DNA from: UBA7332 sp051657165
GTDB lineage: Bacteria > Bacteroidota > Bacteroidia > Bacteroidales > UBA7332
Reading direction: 5' to 3'
NCBI GenBank assembly: GCA_051657165.1
Contig: JBOFKD010000262.1
Coordinates: forward strand, 1-64,000
Length of the DNA: 64,000 nt
The translations under genes were made by a program, and so were the position numbers. This document shows positions 45,547 to 54,138 of the stretch, one piece after another. The notes beneath the pieces were generated by a model. The model worked only from the letters and a program-made list of their open reading frames with translations. It was not told the DNA's origin and made no database searches. How positions within the stretch are numbered: position 1 is the first letter of the stretch; each line of letters starts with the position of its first letter.

Positions 45547-45554
45547 CAAAGATA
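45547..45554 (-). promoter_or_regulatory. -7 promoter element of the M24-ttcA-like-engB unit
   Basis: TATCTTTG on the minus strand. The nearest TTTG is 16 bp upstream, shorter than the usual 19-21. Confidence 0.45.
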
Positions 45555-45924
45555 GGCAAAAAGCAGTTTACAAATTAGGTAGTTAAGGTATCATATCCGA
45601 GAATTAAGATTGTTTATTAATTCGTGTAAAAAAATCTTCATTAAAAAACAGGAAGACATCCTCTGAAATTGTAGAAAAATTCCACAACCTCCACAGAATC
45701 AGGGCTTATAAATCCACAACTTTTTGACAGCCGGTCGAGATTTAAAAATTATTGGCTTAAATAAACATATTATGGGTTGCGCAAATTCAAAAGTTTAAAC
45801 TACTTTGCGTCATAAAATAATAGATAAACAAGTTTTTAAATATAACCCCGGTGTTTGATATTTTCGTTTGTTGTTGTCCTGTCTGAAAAGAAAATATTAC
45901 AAACCATACATTATTCATACTCAT
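45555..45924 (+). promoter_or_regulatory. Divergent gap with the likely RND operon promoter
   Basis: TTG (45777-45779), 21 bp, TACTTTG (45801-45807) is a fair promoter for the efflux operon. CCACAAC occurs several times around 45685-45720 but not as DnaA boxes. No regulator gene or clear operator is seen. Confidence 0.4.
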
Positions 45925-47088
45925 ATGATGCTAAAAAAGAATATACTGTTTTTAGTAGTACTCATTGCACCTATCTTTTTCTCAGCGTGTAAGAAACAAA
46001 AAGCAGAACAATTGCCTGTAGTGGTAGTTGAGTATCCAAAACGTAAAAACATCGATTTAGAAGGTGAATACGTTGGGCGAATACGTCCCAATAAGTATGT
46101 GGAAATACATGCCCGCGTTGTAGGATATCTGGAAAAAATGCTATTCTCCGAAGGGAAACGCGTAAATGCCAATCAACCTCTGTTCAGCATCAATCAGGCT
46201 CAGTATAAAGCCAGAGCCGAGAAAGCCAGAGCTCAACTAAAAAAGGACAAAGCTCAGACAGCCAAAGCTGAAAGAGATGTGCAGAGACTACAACCTCTTT
46301 TTGAACAAAACGCCGTTAGTAAACTAGATCTGGAGAATGCTGTTGCTGCATTGGAAAATGCGCAGGCAAGTGTTGCGATGAGTAAGGCTGATCTGGATCA
46401 GGCTGAACTGGAATTAAGTTATACAACTGTACGCTCCCCTATCTCGGGTTATGTCAGCGAACGCCATGTCGATATCGGATCTTTGGTTGGCGGAAGCGGA
46501 AAATCTTTACTGGCAACCGTTGTTGAAACAGATACGGTACTGGTTGATTTTAAAATGACAGCACTGGATTATCTGAAAAGCAAAGAAAGAAATGTGAGCA
46601 TCGGTGAGCGTGACTCATCCCGTTCATGGCAACCGACAGTTACGGTGACATTAGCCGATAACTCTGTGTATCCCCTAAAAGGTATTGTAGACTTTGCCGA
46701 TCCGCAGGTAGATCCTCAAACAGGAACATTTACGGTTCGTGCTCAGCTATATAATCCGGACAGAAAACTACTTCCGGGTCAGTTTACGAAAGTAAAATTA
46801 TTACTGGATGTTGTTGAGAATGCGATTATTATTCCGCGTAAAGCCGTTTCTATTGAAACCGGTGGCGCATATGTATATGTAATAAAAAGAGACAGTACAG
46901 CTGAGAGACGCTTTGTTGAGATCTCTCAGGAACTGGAAAATGAAGTGATCATTGAACGCGGCTTAAGCGTGTATGATCAAATCGTCACTGAAGGATTCCA
47001 TAAACTAAAACCAGGCACAAAGGCTCGTCCGGTGCACTCATGGGATAAGTCAACTATGGAAAACTTAAAAAAGGAGGATGAAGTATGA
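45925..47088 (+). CDS. RND efflux periplasmic adaptor lipoprotein (AcrA/MexA type)
   Basis: Membrane-fusion protein linking pump and outer-membrane channel. From ATG 45925 the lipobox FFSAC gives a lipidated Cys at about residue 22. The biotinyl/lipoyl half motif is GRIRPNKYVEIHARVVGYLEK. A long coiled coil follows (ARAEKARAQLKKDKAQTAKAERDVQRLQPLFEQ and onward), then the YTTVRSPISGYVSERHVDIGSLV lipoyl return and a beta barrel. 387 aa. Its stop overlaps the start of the pump gene by 4 bp. Confidence 0.92.
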   Translation: MMLKKNILFLVVLIAPIFFSACKKQKAEQLPVVVVEYPKRKNIDLEGEYVGRIRPNKYVEIHARVVGYLEKMLFSEGKRVNANQPLFSINQAQYKARAEKARAQLKKDKAQTAKAERDVQRLQPLFEQNAVSKLDLENAVAALENAQASVAMSKADLDQAELELSYTTVRSPISGYVSERHVDIGSLVGGSGKSLLATVVETDTVLVDFKMTALDYLKSKERNVSIGERDSSRSWQPTVTVTLADNSVYPLKGIVDFADPQVDPQTGTFTVRAQLYNPDRKLLPGQFTKVKLLLDVVENAIIIPRKAVSIETGGAYVYVIKRDSTAERRFVEISQELENEVIIERGLSVYDQIVTEGFHKLKPGTKARPVHSWDKSTMENLKKEDEV

Positions 47089-50000
47089 AACCAGGATTTT
47101 TCATAGATCGCCCCGTCTTTTCATGGGTGCTGTCTATCGTTATAGTGGTCGTGGGGATTATTGGTCTGAAGCTGTTGCCGGTAGATCAGTACCCAAAGAT
47201 CACACCTCCCGTTATTAAAGTAAGCTGTTCGTACCCGGGTGCGAGTGCCATGACTGTATCGCAAGCTGTAGCTACTCCGCTCGAACAACAACTGAACGGT
47301 ACTCCGGGTATGATCTACATGGAATCAAGCAGCAGTAACTCGGGAGGATTATCTATTGACCTTACTTTTGATGTATCTGTAGATGCAGATCTGGCAGCCG
47401 TAGAGGTACAAAACAGAATAAAGCTTGCCGAAGCCGGACTCCCGGCTGAAGTTATTCAAAACGGTATTCGTGTGGATAAACAATCAGCCAGCCAGCTGAT
47501 GACACTCTGTCTGACATCTTCGGACCCTAAATTTGATGAGATATACCTGAGTAACTACGCAACAATTAATGTCATCGATGTGTTAAAGCGTATTCCGGGT
47601 GTAGGACGTATTTCGAATATCGGAAGCCGTTACTACGGGATGATGATCTGGGTAATGCCAGACAGACTAGCCAGTTTCGGCCTAACAGTGAAAGATCTTC
47701 AGGCTGCACTGAAAGATCAGAACCGCGAAGCTGCTGCCGGAGAGCTGGGACTTCAGCCGATGGATAATCTGGATGTAGCCATTCCGATCAGTACAAAAGG
47801 AAGACTTAGTTCAACGAAAGAATTTGAAGATATTGTCGTAAAGGCAAATCCCGATGGATCTATTATCCGCATAAAAGATGTTGCCCGCGTTTCGCTGGAA
47901 GCATCCAGCTATTCTACAGAAAGTGGATTGGACGGAAAAAATGCAGCCGTTCTTTCGATTTATCTGTTACCGGGTGCTAATGCCCTTCAGGTAGCTGATG
48001 AGATCCGCAACGAAATGAAAGAGATTAAGCGTAACTTCCCGGAGGGAATGGATTATATTATTCCTTTTGATAATACGACTTATATAAAAGATTCTATTCA
48101 TGAGGTATATATTACACTGATTGAAGCTTTACTTCTCGTAATCCTTGTGGTATATCTTTCATTGCAGAACTGGAGAGCTACGCTTATCCCTGTGATAGCG
48201 GTTCCAATCTCACTGATCGGAACATTCGGAGTAATGCTAATTTTCGGATTCTCGCTAAACCTGCTTACTCTTCTGGGGTTAGTACTGGCTATCGGTATTG
48301 TGGTAGATGATGCGATTGTGGTAGTTGAAAGTGTCGAACGCCTGATGGCTGAAGAAAACCTGAGTGCCCGCGAGGCAACACACAAAGCGATGAAGGGATT
48401 GTCCGGAGCATTAATTGCAACATCTCTGGTTTTGGCTGCTGTATTCGTTCCGGTGAGTTTTCTGGATGGTATTACCGGACAGCTTTACCGTCAGTTCTCG
48501 ATCACAATTGTTGTATCCGTTCTTATTTCTACAGTCGTTGCTCTGACATTAAGCCCTGCCATGTGTGCGATTATTCTTAAACCTTCGGATAACGAAAGAA
48601 AGAATAAGGTATTCCGTGTGATCAATGAGTCATTGGAGAAAGGGAATAATATATATGTAAAAGTTCTTCAGTCAGTACTGAGACGCTACAAGAGAGTATG
48701 GGTAGGATTCGGGATTGTACTTATTGCCATCTTTGTTCTGAATAAGATTATTCCTACCAGTTTTATTCCTGAAGAAGATCAGGGTGTATTTTCCGTTGAA
48801 ATCGAATTGCCTGAAGGTTCAACACTTTCACGTACAAGAGAAGTGACAGAGAGAGCTATCCAGATGCTGGTTAATCATCCTGCTGTAGCACATGTTCAGA
48901 ATGTTACCGGATCAAGTCCGAAGGTTGGTACAAATCAGTCAAGAGCTACATTAAGTGTAATTCTGAAAGACTGGGAAGAACGCGAATCTGAAGGGTATCA
49001 TGTAAATAAAGTAATTGACGAAATTCGTAACGAGTTTTTCTATTTCCCTGAGGCGAAATGCTATTTTGGGAAACCTCCGGTTATTCCGGGACTGGGAACA
49101 TCGGGCGGTTTTGAATTACAGCTTCAGGCCCGCAGCGGTGCAACATTCGATGAACTGATTGCAGCTGCCGATACGTTGATGTATTATGCAGCAAAAGATA
49201 AATCCATTGCTGAAATATCATCGGCTTTACAATCCGAGATTCCACAGCTTTATTTTGATGTAGACAGAGATAAAGCTCAGTTTTTGGGTATACCTATGTC
49301 GGATATTTTCTCAACTATGAAGTCCTATCTGGGATCTGTGTATGTGAATGATTTCAACCTGTTTAACCGTATCTATAAAGTATACATTCAGGCTGAAGGA
49401 CAATACAGATCACGTCCGGATAATCTGGGTATGTTCTTTGTGAAAGCAAACAACGGATCGATGGTTCCGCTGACAGCACTGGGAACTACCAGCTATACGA
49501 CAGGTCCGGGGAACATCAAACGATTTAACATGTTCACCTCTGCTGTAATGCGCGGGACTCCTGCCAAAGGCTATAGTTCAGGGGAGGCAATGTCAGCTAT
49601 GGAAAGTATTGCAAACAAGCATTTACCGGATAATATTCAGATTGAATGGAGCGGATTGTCTTACCAGGAGAAAAAAGCAGGTGGTCAGATGGGATTGATT
49701 CTGGCGCTGGTATTTCTGTTTGTCTTTTTATTCCTGGCAGCTCAATACGAAAGCTGGCTTGTTCCGGCTGCCGTATTATTATCATTACCGGTAGCTGCGC
49801 TCGGAGCTTATCTTGGTATCTGGATTACAGGGCTGGAAAACAACATTTACTTCCAGATCGGTATGGTCACCCTGATTGGTCTGGCTGCTAAAAATGCTAT
49901 TCTGATTGTAGAGTTTGCCAAAGAAAAAGTAGAAAGCGGAGCCGAACTTACAACTGCTGCTATAGAGGCTGCAAAGATGAGATTCAGACCTATTGTTATG

Positions 50001-50210
50001 ACATCTTTAGCTTTTGTATTAGGAATGCTTCCTATGGTGCTTGCCTCAGGACCGGGAAGTGCCGGCAGACATTCTATCGGTACAGGTGTATTCTTCGGAA
50101 TGCTGGTAGCTATTACATTTGGAATTGTATTAGTACCTTTCTTCTTTGTCATGGTATACCGGTTCAAGGATTTCTTAAAACAACGATTTAAAAAGAAAAG
50201 CCATGCTTAA
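47085..50210 (+). CDS. RND efflux pump, HAE-1 type inner-membrane permease (AcrB-like)
   Basis: Proton-driven trimeric multidrug exporter of 1041 aa. It starts FFIDRPVFSWVLSIVIVVVGI, typical of the family. The TM4 proton-relay pair is in GIVVDDAIVVVESVERLM. Porter-domain sequence GTPGMIYMESSSSNSG and a second set of helices (ALVFLFVFLFLAAQYESW, GLAAKNAILIVEFAKE, SGPGSAGRHSIGTGVFFGM) complete it. Overlaps both neighbours, so translation is coupled. Substrates unknown. Confidence 0.95.
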   Translation: MKPGFFIDRPVFSWVLSIVIVVVGIIGLKLLPVDQYPKITPPVIKVSCSYPGASAMTVSQAVATPLEQQLNGTPGMIYMESSSSNSGGLSIDLTFDVSVDADLAAVEVQNRIKLAEAGLPAEVIQNGIRVDKQSASQLMTLCLTSSDPKFDEIYLSNYATINVIDVLKRIPGVGRISNIGSRYYGMMIWVMPDRLASFGLTVKDLQAALKDQNREAAAGELGLQPMDNLDVAIPISTKGRLSSTKEFEDIVVKANPDGSIIRIKDVARVSLEASSYSTESGLDGKNAAVLSIYLLPGANALQVADEIRNEMKEIKRNFPEGMDYIIPFDNTTYIKDSIHEVYITLIEALLLVILVVYLSLQNWRATLIPVIAVPISLIGTFGVMLIFGFSLNLLTLLGLVLAIGIVVDDAIVVVESVERLMAEENLSAREATHKAMKGLSGALIATSLVLAAVFVPVSFLDGITGQLYRQFSITIVVSVLISTVVALTLSPAMCAIILKPSDNERKNKVFRVINESLEKGNNIYVKVLQSVLRRYKRVWVGFGIVLIAIFVLNKIIPTSFIPEEDQGVFSVEIELPEGSTLSRTREVTERAIQMLVNHPAVAHVQNVTGSSPKVGTNQSRATLSVILKDWEERESEGYHVNKVIDEIRNEFFYFPEAKCYFGKPPVIPGLGTSGGFELQLQARSGATFDELIAAADTLMYYAAKDKSIAEISSALQSEIPQLYFDVDRDKAQFLGIPMSDIFSTMKSYLGSVYVNDFNLFNRIYKVYIQAEGQYRSRPDNLGMFFVKANNGSMVPLTALGTTSYTTGPGNIKRFNMFTSAVMRGTPAKGYSSGEAMSAMESIANKHLPDNIQIEWSGLSYQEKKAGGQMGLILALVFLFVFLFLAAQYESWLVPAAVLLSLPVAALGAYLGIWITGLENNIYFQIGMVTLIGLAAKNAILIVEFAKEKVESGAELTTAAIEAAKMRFRPIVMTSLAFVLGMLPMVLASGPGSAGRHSIGTGVFFGMLVAITFGIVLVPFFFVMVYRFKDFLKQRFKKKSHA

Positions 50211-51552
50211 AAAATATATTTGGGTATTATTGCCCGGAGCCATCTTTTTCACATCATGCAAAATCGGGAAAGAGTATACTCGTCCTGAGATGAATCTGCC
50301 TGAACGCATTGAGCGGGATACCCCTTCTGACTCGATGACCGTGGCCGATTTGAAATGGTGGCAACTATATACGGATCCTCAGTTGCGTAATCTGATTTCA
50401 GAAGCACTTGAAAACAACAAAGACATACTGAAAGCAGAAGCTGTTATCCGGGAGTTCAATCAGGGCAAGAAAATTGCTTTTGCATCGATGCTCCCGTCTC
50501 TTAAACTTGAACTGGAGGCTGAACATGAAAAGAGCTCGAAAATCGACAACTCCTTTGGGGCAAAAGCTTTATTCGCCTGGGAACTTGACTTCTGGGGAAA
50601 ATTAAGATGGGCAAACGAAGGAGCTAAAGCAAAGCTTTTACAAACAGTTGAGGCCAGAAGAGCTTTACAGGTATCTATTATTGCTCAGGTCGTACAAACC
50701 TATTACGAACTGATTGCGCTGGATAGAGAATATTCGATTGTCAAACATACGACTAACGCACGCAAAGAAGCTGTACGTCTGGCCAAACTTCGTTTTGAAG
50801 GTGGTCTGACCTCTGAAATTGCTTTAAAGCAAGCCGAAGCTGAACTGGCAAAAACAGAAACACTTATTCCATCGCTTGAATATAAAATCAGAGTAAAAGA
50901 GAGTGAGATGGCTCTGATTCTGGGTAAGTTTGATTCAAATTCTCTGCAACGGGCAGACAAGATAGAAGCAACTCCGGTTCATATTCCTGTTGGACTACCG
51001 TCAGAATTATTGACAAGACGACCAGATATTCAGGAAGCTGAATTAGCGGTAAAAGAGGCGAACGCGAATGTAGGCGTTGCCTTCACCTCGATGTTTCCGT
51101 CAATTTCCTTAACAGCAGAGGGCGGACTTGAAAGTGGAGATCTTTCGCAGCTGCTCAAATCTCCGATTGGATTAGTCGGCGGAGGCCTGCTGTCTCCACT
51201 CTTCTCATTCGGGAAAAACAGGGCAAACTGGAAACGATCTGAAGCTAAACTGGAACAGGCTGCCATTTCTTACGAAAAGAAAGTACTGGAAGCATTCAAA
51301 GAAGTAAACATAGCTCTTATCTCTGTTCGCAAATCGAAAGAGATCCGGGAATCGCGTGAAAGAAGTGAAGCTGCTGCCCGGAGTTATCTTGAGCTAGCCA
51401 ACCTTCAATATATTAACGGTGTAATCAGCTATATGGATGTTCTGGATGCTCAGAGAAGCTTACTGGATGCAGAAATCAGTCTGAATGCAGCCTTGTTAAA
51501 TGAGAAAATGGCAACCTCATCCCTTTATAAATCATTGGGAGGTGGATGGTAA
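50203..51552 (+). CDS. Outer-membrane efflux lipoprotein (OprM/NodT family)
   Basis: TolC-like channel of 449 aa completing the pump. The lipoprotein signal ends at FTSCKIGKEYTRPEM, the typical OprM start. Two OEP repeats each have DLKWWQLYTDPQL..ALENNKDIL and LPSELLTRRPDIQEAELAVKEANANVGVAFTSMFPSISLTA motifs. It overlaps the pump gene by 8 bp and ends at a perfect terminator. Confidence 0.94.
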   Translation: MLKKYIWVLLPGAIFFTSCKIGKEYTRPEMNLPERIERDTPSDSMTVADLKWWQLYTDPQLRNLISEALENNKDILKAEAVIREFNQGKKIAFASMLPSLKLELEAEHEKSSKIDNSFGAKALFAWELDFWGKLRWANEGAKAKLLQTVEARRALQVSIIAQVVQTYYELIALDREYSIVKHTTNARKEAVRLAKLRFEGGLTSEIALKQAEAELAKTETLIPSLEYKIRVKESEMALILGKFDSNSLQRADKIEATPVHIPVGLPSELLTRRPDIQEAELAVKEANANVGVAFTSMFPSISLTAEGGLESGDLSQLLKSPIGLVGGGLLSPLFSFGKNRANWKRSEAKLEQAAISYEKKVLEAFKEVNIALISVRKSKEIRESRERSEAAARSYLELANLQYINGVISYMDVLDAQRSLLDAEISLNAALLNEKMATSSLYKSLGGGW

Positions 51553-51590
51553 AAAAAAGAGAGACTATTCTGATAGTCTCTCTTTTTTTT
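51551..51590. terminator. Bidirectional terminator between the RND operon and pirin
   Basis: Eighteen-bp perfect stem beginning AAAAAAAAGAGAGACTAT around TCTG. Serves both convergent units. Confidence 0.93.
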
Positions 51591-51593
51591 ATT

Positions 51594-52310
51594 TCATTTT
51601 AATTGAATCATTGGTACTTCCAATATAAGCAGATAAGCATTCTCTCTAACCTCAATATAGAAATCTTTTGTATCCGTGATGCCTATTCCATCACGGGGAT
51701 TCAATGTATTATCATCAATCTCAACAACACCGCTAATCACAAATACATAGGCACCCATATTTTCGCCATGAAGCTTATAGTGATAATGCTCACCCATGTC
51801 CTGAAATCCTAAAGTCAGCCAGGCATATTGATTGATTGATGTAACTCCGCTTTTATCAGGAGCAACAATCGTTGTCATTTCGTTACGGTGTAACGTACCT
51901 TTTAAATCGAAATTATGATAGACTGGCTTTGTATTTTCAGTCTGTGGAATAATCCATATCTGCAAAAATTCCAATGGCTCAGTCGGGCTATCATTGAATT
52001 CACCATGAGCAATTCCGCTTCCGGCACTCATCACCTGAATCATTCCCGGGGTTAAGAGCTCTACATTTCCGATGCTATCCTGATGTTTCAGGTGTCCCAT
52101 CAACGGAATACTGACAATCTCCATATTCTGATGCTGATGCATACCGAAGCCCTCATGTGGCATAACCTTATCGTCATTTAAGACCCGAAGTGCTCCAAAA
52201 TGTATTTTATGCGGATTATAATAACCTGCAAAACTAAACGTATGATATGTATCCAGCCACCCATAACTGGCATGACCTCTTGAATCAGCTTTATCAATCG
52301 AATATCTCAT
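51594..52310 (-). CDS. Pirin family protein
   Basis: Bicupin of 238 aa. The N-terminal cupin carries the metal ligands of pirins in GFGMHQHQNMEIVSIPLMGHLKHQDSIG (His, His, His) with GIAHGEFND and EFLQIWIIP after it. The C-terminal cupin is shorter. Some pirins are quercetinases, others redox-linked regulators; the role here is not known. Alone on the minus strand. Confidence 0.9.
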   Translation of the reverse strand: MRYSIDKADSRGHASYGWLDTYHTFSFAGYYNPHKIHFGALRVLNDDKVMPHEGFGMHQHQNMEIVSIPLMGHLKHQDSIGNVELLTPGMIQVMSAGSGIAHGEFNDSPTEPLEFLQIWIIPQTENTKPVYHNFDLKGTLHRNEMTTIVAPDKSGVTSINQYAWLTLGFQDMGEHYHYKLHGENMGAYVFVISGVVEIDDNTLNPRDGIGITDTKDFYIEVRENAYLLILEVPMIQLK

Positions 52311-52571
52311 GGATTTATTAAAGTTTTGAGTATTTAAGCAAAATGTAGTATTAAATTCTTTCTACCACTTAAGTCATATTATAACAAGCTTTAACTCCAT
52401 ATTGTTTATTTAAACACTGGAGTTAATTGAATTATCTCTTAAACAAACAACCATAAACAACTTAAAAACAAGCTTTAACAAAAAAATCCGGCAATTATAT
52501 CGCTTTTAAATGTTTTATAAATATGGTCATATAGCGGATGCTAAGACAGCACTTTAATAAAATCAGATATA
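52311..52571. other. Divergent intergenic gap between pirin and the DUF2867-type gene
   Basis: AT-rich. Holds a loose inverted repeat TTAACTCCA / TGGAGTTAA (about 52390-52427) and ACAAGCTTTAAC twice. No promoter with both boxes was found. Confidence 0.4.
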
Positions 52572-54026
52572 ATGAAAGTATTACTTACCGGTATCACCGG
52601 ATATATTGGAGGAAGACTTTTACCAATATTAGTTGATGAAGGCTATCAGATTGTTTGTTCCCTGCGAGACAAACTGCGGTTTCCGGAAGAGTTTAATTCA
52701 TATCCGGGAATAGAAATCATTGAATGCGACTTTCTCAAAAATACGGGAATGACATCTATTCCGCCGGATATTGATGTAGCCTTTTATCTGGTACACTCCA
52801 TGTCTGCATCAACTACTCATTTTCAAACTGATGAATTAGTTTCAGCACAAAACTTCAGAGAAGCCATTGAAAGAACATCGTGTAAACAAGTGATATATTT
52901 GAGTGGATTCGAACACAGTGACCATTTATCAAAACATCTCTCTTCCCGAAAGGCAACGGGGGATGAACTTCGCAAAGGGAAATACGCTCTAACGGTCTTT
53001 CATGCAGGTATTGTAATAGGGAGTGGAAGTGCATCTTTCGAAATCATACGCGACCTTGTAGAAAAACTTCCCCTTATGGGAATCCCTCCATTTATGAAAC
53101 ATAGATGCCAGCCTATTGCTGTGAGAGATATACTTTATTATCTATCTGCGGCAATTATGAAAGAAGATTGTTTCGACAGAGATTTTGATGTCGGAGGTCC
53201 GGATATTCTCTCTTATGAAAATATGCTGCGTGAAGTGGCACGGATAAGACATCTGAGAAGGAAAATCATTATTATTCCATTTATAAAAACCAGATTATGC
53301 GCTAACTGGCTCTACTTTGTCACTTCGACATCCTATAATCTGGCGCTTAACTTAAGCGAAAGCATGAAAGATGATGCCATTTGTATGGAATCATCTATTA
53401 AGGATATACTTCCTCATGAATTATTAAATTATGAAGATGCAGTAAAGCTGGCTTATGCTCGGATGGAGTCTGATAATGTTATTTCGGGATGGAGAGATTC
53501 ATTTTCGAGCAGCAATATAAACTGGAAAATAACAGACCATATTCATGTTCCAAAACATGGAGTATATAAACATATACAGGAAACACCTCTTACAATACCC
53601 GAAGAACTTGCATTACAACATATCTGGCGCATTGGAGGAAGTAAAGGATGGCTCTATGCAAACTGGTTGTGGAAAGCGCGGGGAATACTAGATCTTATCG
53701 GACGGGGAGTCGGATTATCCAGGGGCCGTACTCATCAAGAATCCTTATCAGCCGGTGAAGCTTTAGATTTCTGGCGCGTATTAATAGCTGATAAAAATAA
53801 AAAAAGATTATTATTGTATGCTGAAATGATTATGCCTGGCGAAGGATGGCTTGAATTTACGATTATAGAAAAACAAAAAGGTCCCGTTTTAAAGATTGAA
53901 GCAACAATGCGTCCACATGGTGTTGCAGGTCGGATTTACTGGCTCTCGACACTTGCTTTTCATCATTCGATTTTCAGAGGTATGGGAGAAGAAATAGCAC
54001 AAAAAAACGATGTTTTAAGAAAATAA
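52572..54026 (+). CDS. NAD(P)-binding SDR-type protein with DUF2867 domain
   Basis: 484 aa. The N-terminal Rossmann fold has LLTGITGYIGGRLLP (GxxGxxG at about 7-13) and the atypical-SDR segment VAFYLVHSMSASTTHF..VIYLSGFEHS. The C-terminal about 150 residues (IWRIGGSKGWLYANWLWKARGILDLIGRGVGLSRGR..LSAGEALDFWRV) match the DUF2867 type. The substrate is unknown. A TonB-type receptor gene follows 112 bp downstream. Confidence 0.82.
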   Translation: MKVLLTGITGYIGGRLLPILVDEGYQIVCSLRDKLRFPEEFNSYPGIEIIECDFLKNTGMTSIPPDIDVAFYLVHSMSASTTHFQTDELVSAQNFREAIERTSCKQVIYLSGFEHSDHLSKHLSSRKATGDELRKGKYALTVFHAGIVIGSGSASFEIIRDLVEKLPLMGIPPFMKHRCQPIAVRDILYYLSAAIMKEDCFDRDFDVGGPDILSYENMLREVARIRHLRRKIIIIPFIKTRLCANWLYFVTSTSYNLALNLSESMKDDAICMESSIKDILPHELLNYEDAVKLAYARMESDNVISGWRDSFSSSNINWKITDHIHVPKHGVYKHIQETPLTIPEELALQHIWRIGGSKGWLYANWLWKARGILDLIGRGVGLSRGRTHQESLSAGEALDFWRVLIADKNKKRLLLYAEMIMPGEGWLEFTIIEKQKGPVLKIEATMRPHGVAGRIYWLSTLAFHHSIFRGMGEEIAQKNDVLRK

Positions 54027-54138
54027 TTTAAACCAACTCCATCCGGTGCAGTCTATAAACATAGTATTGCAAAGAAGGAATGGCAAATACACACCATTCA
54101 CACTACTTTTTATTGACGTATTAATTCAAAAAGAACAG

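Noticed and set aside
45640..45730. Possible oriC with DnaA boxes
   Set aside because: TCCACAAC and TCCACAG occur, but no TTATCCACA box cluster, and dnaA or gidA-type neighbours are missing.
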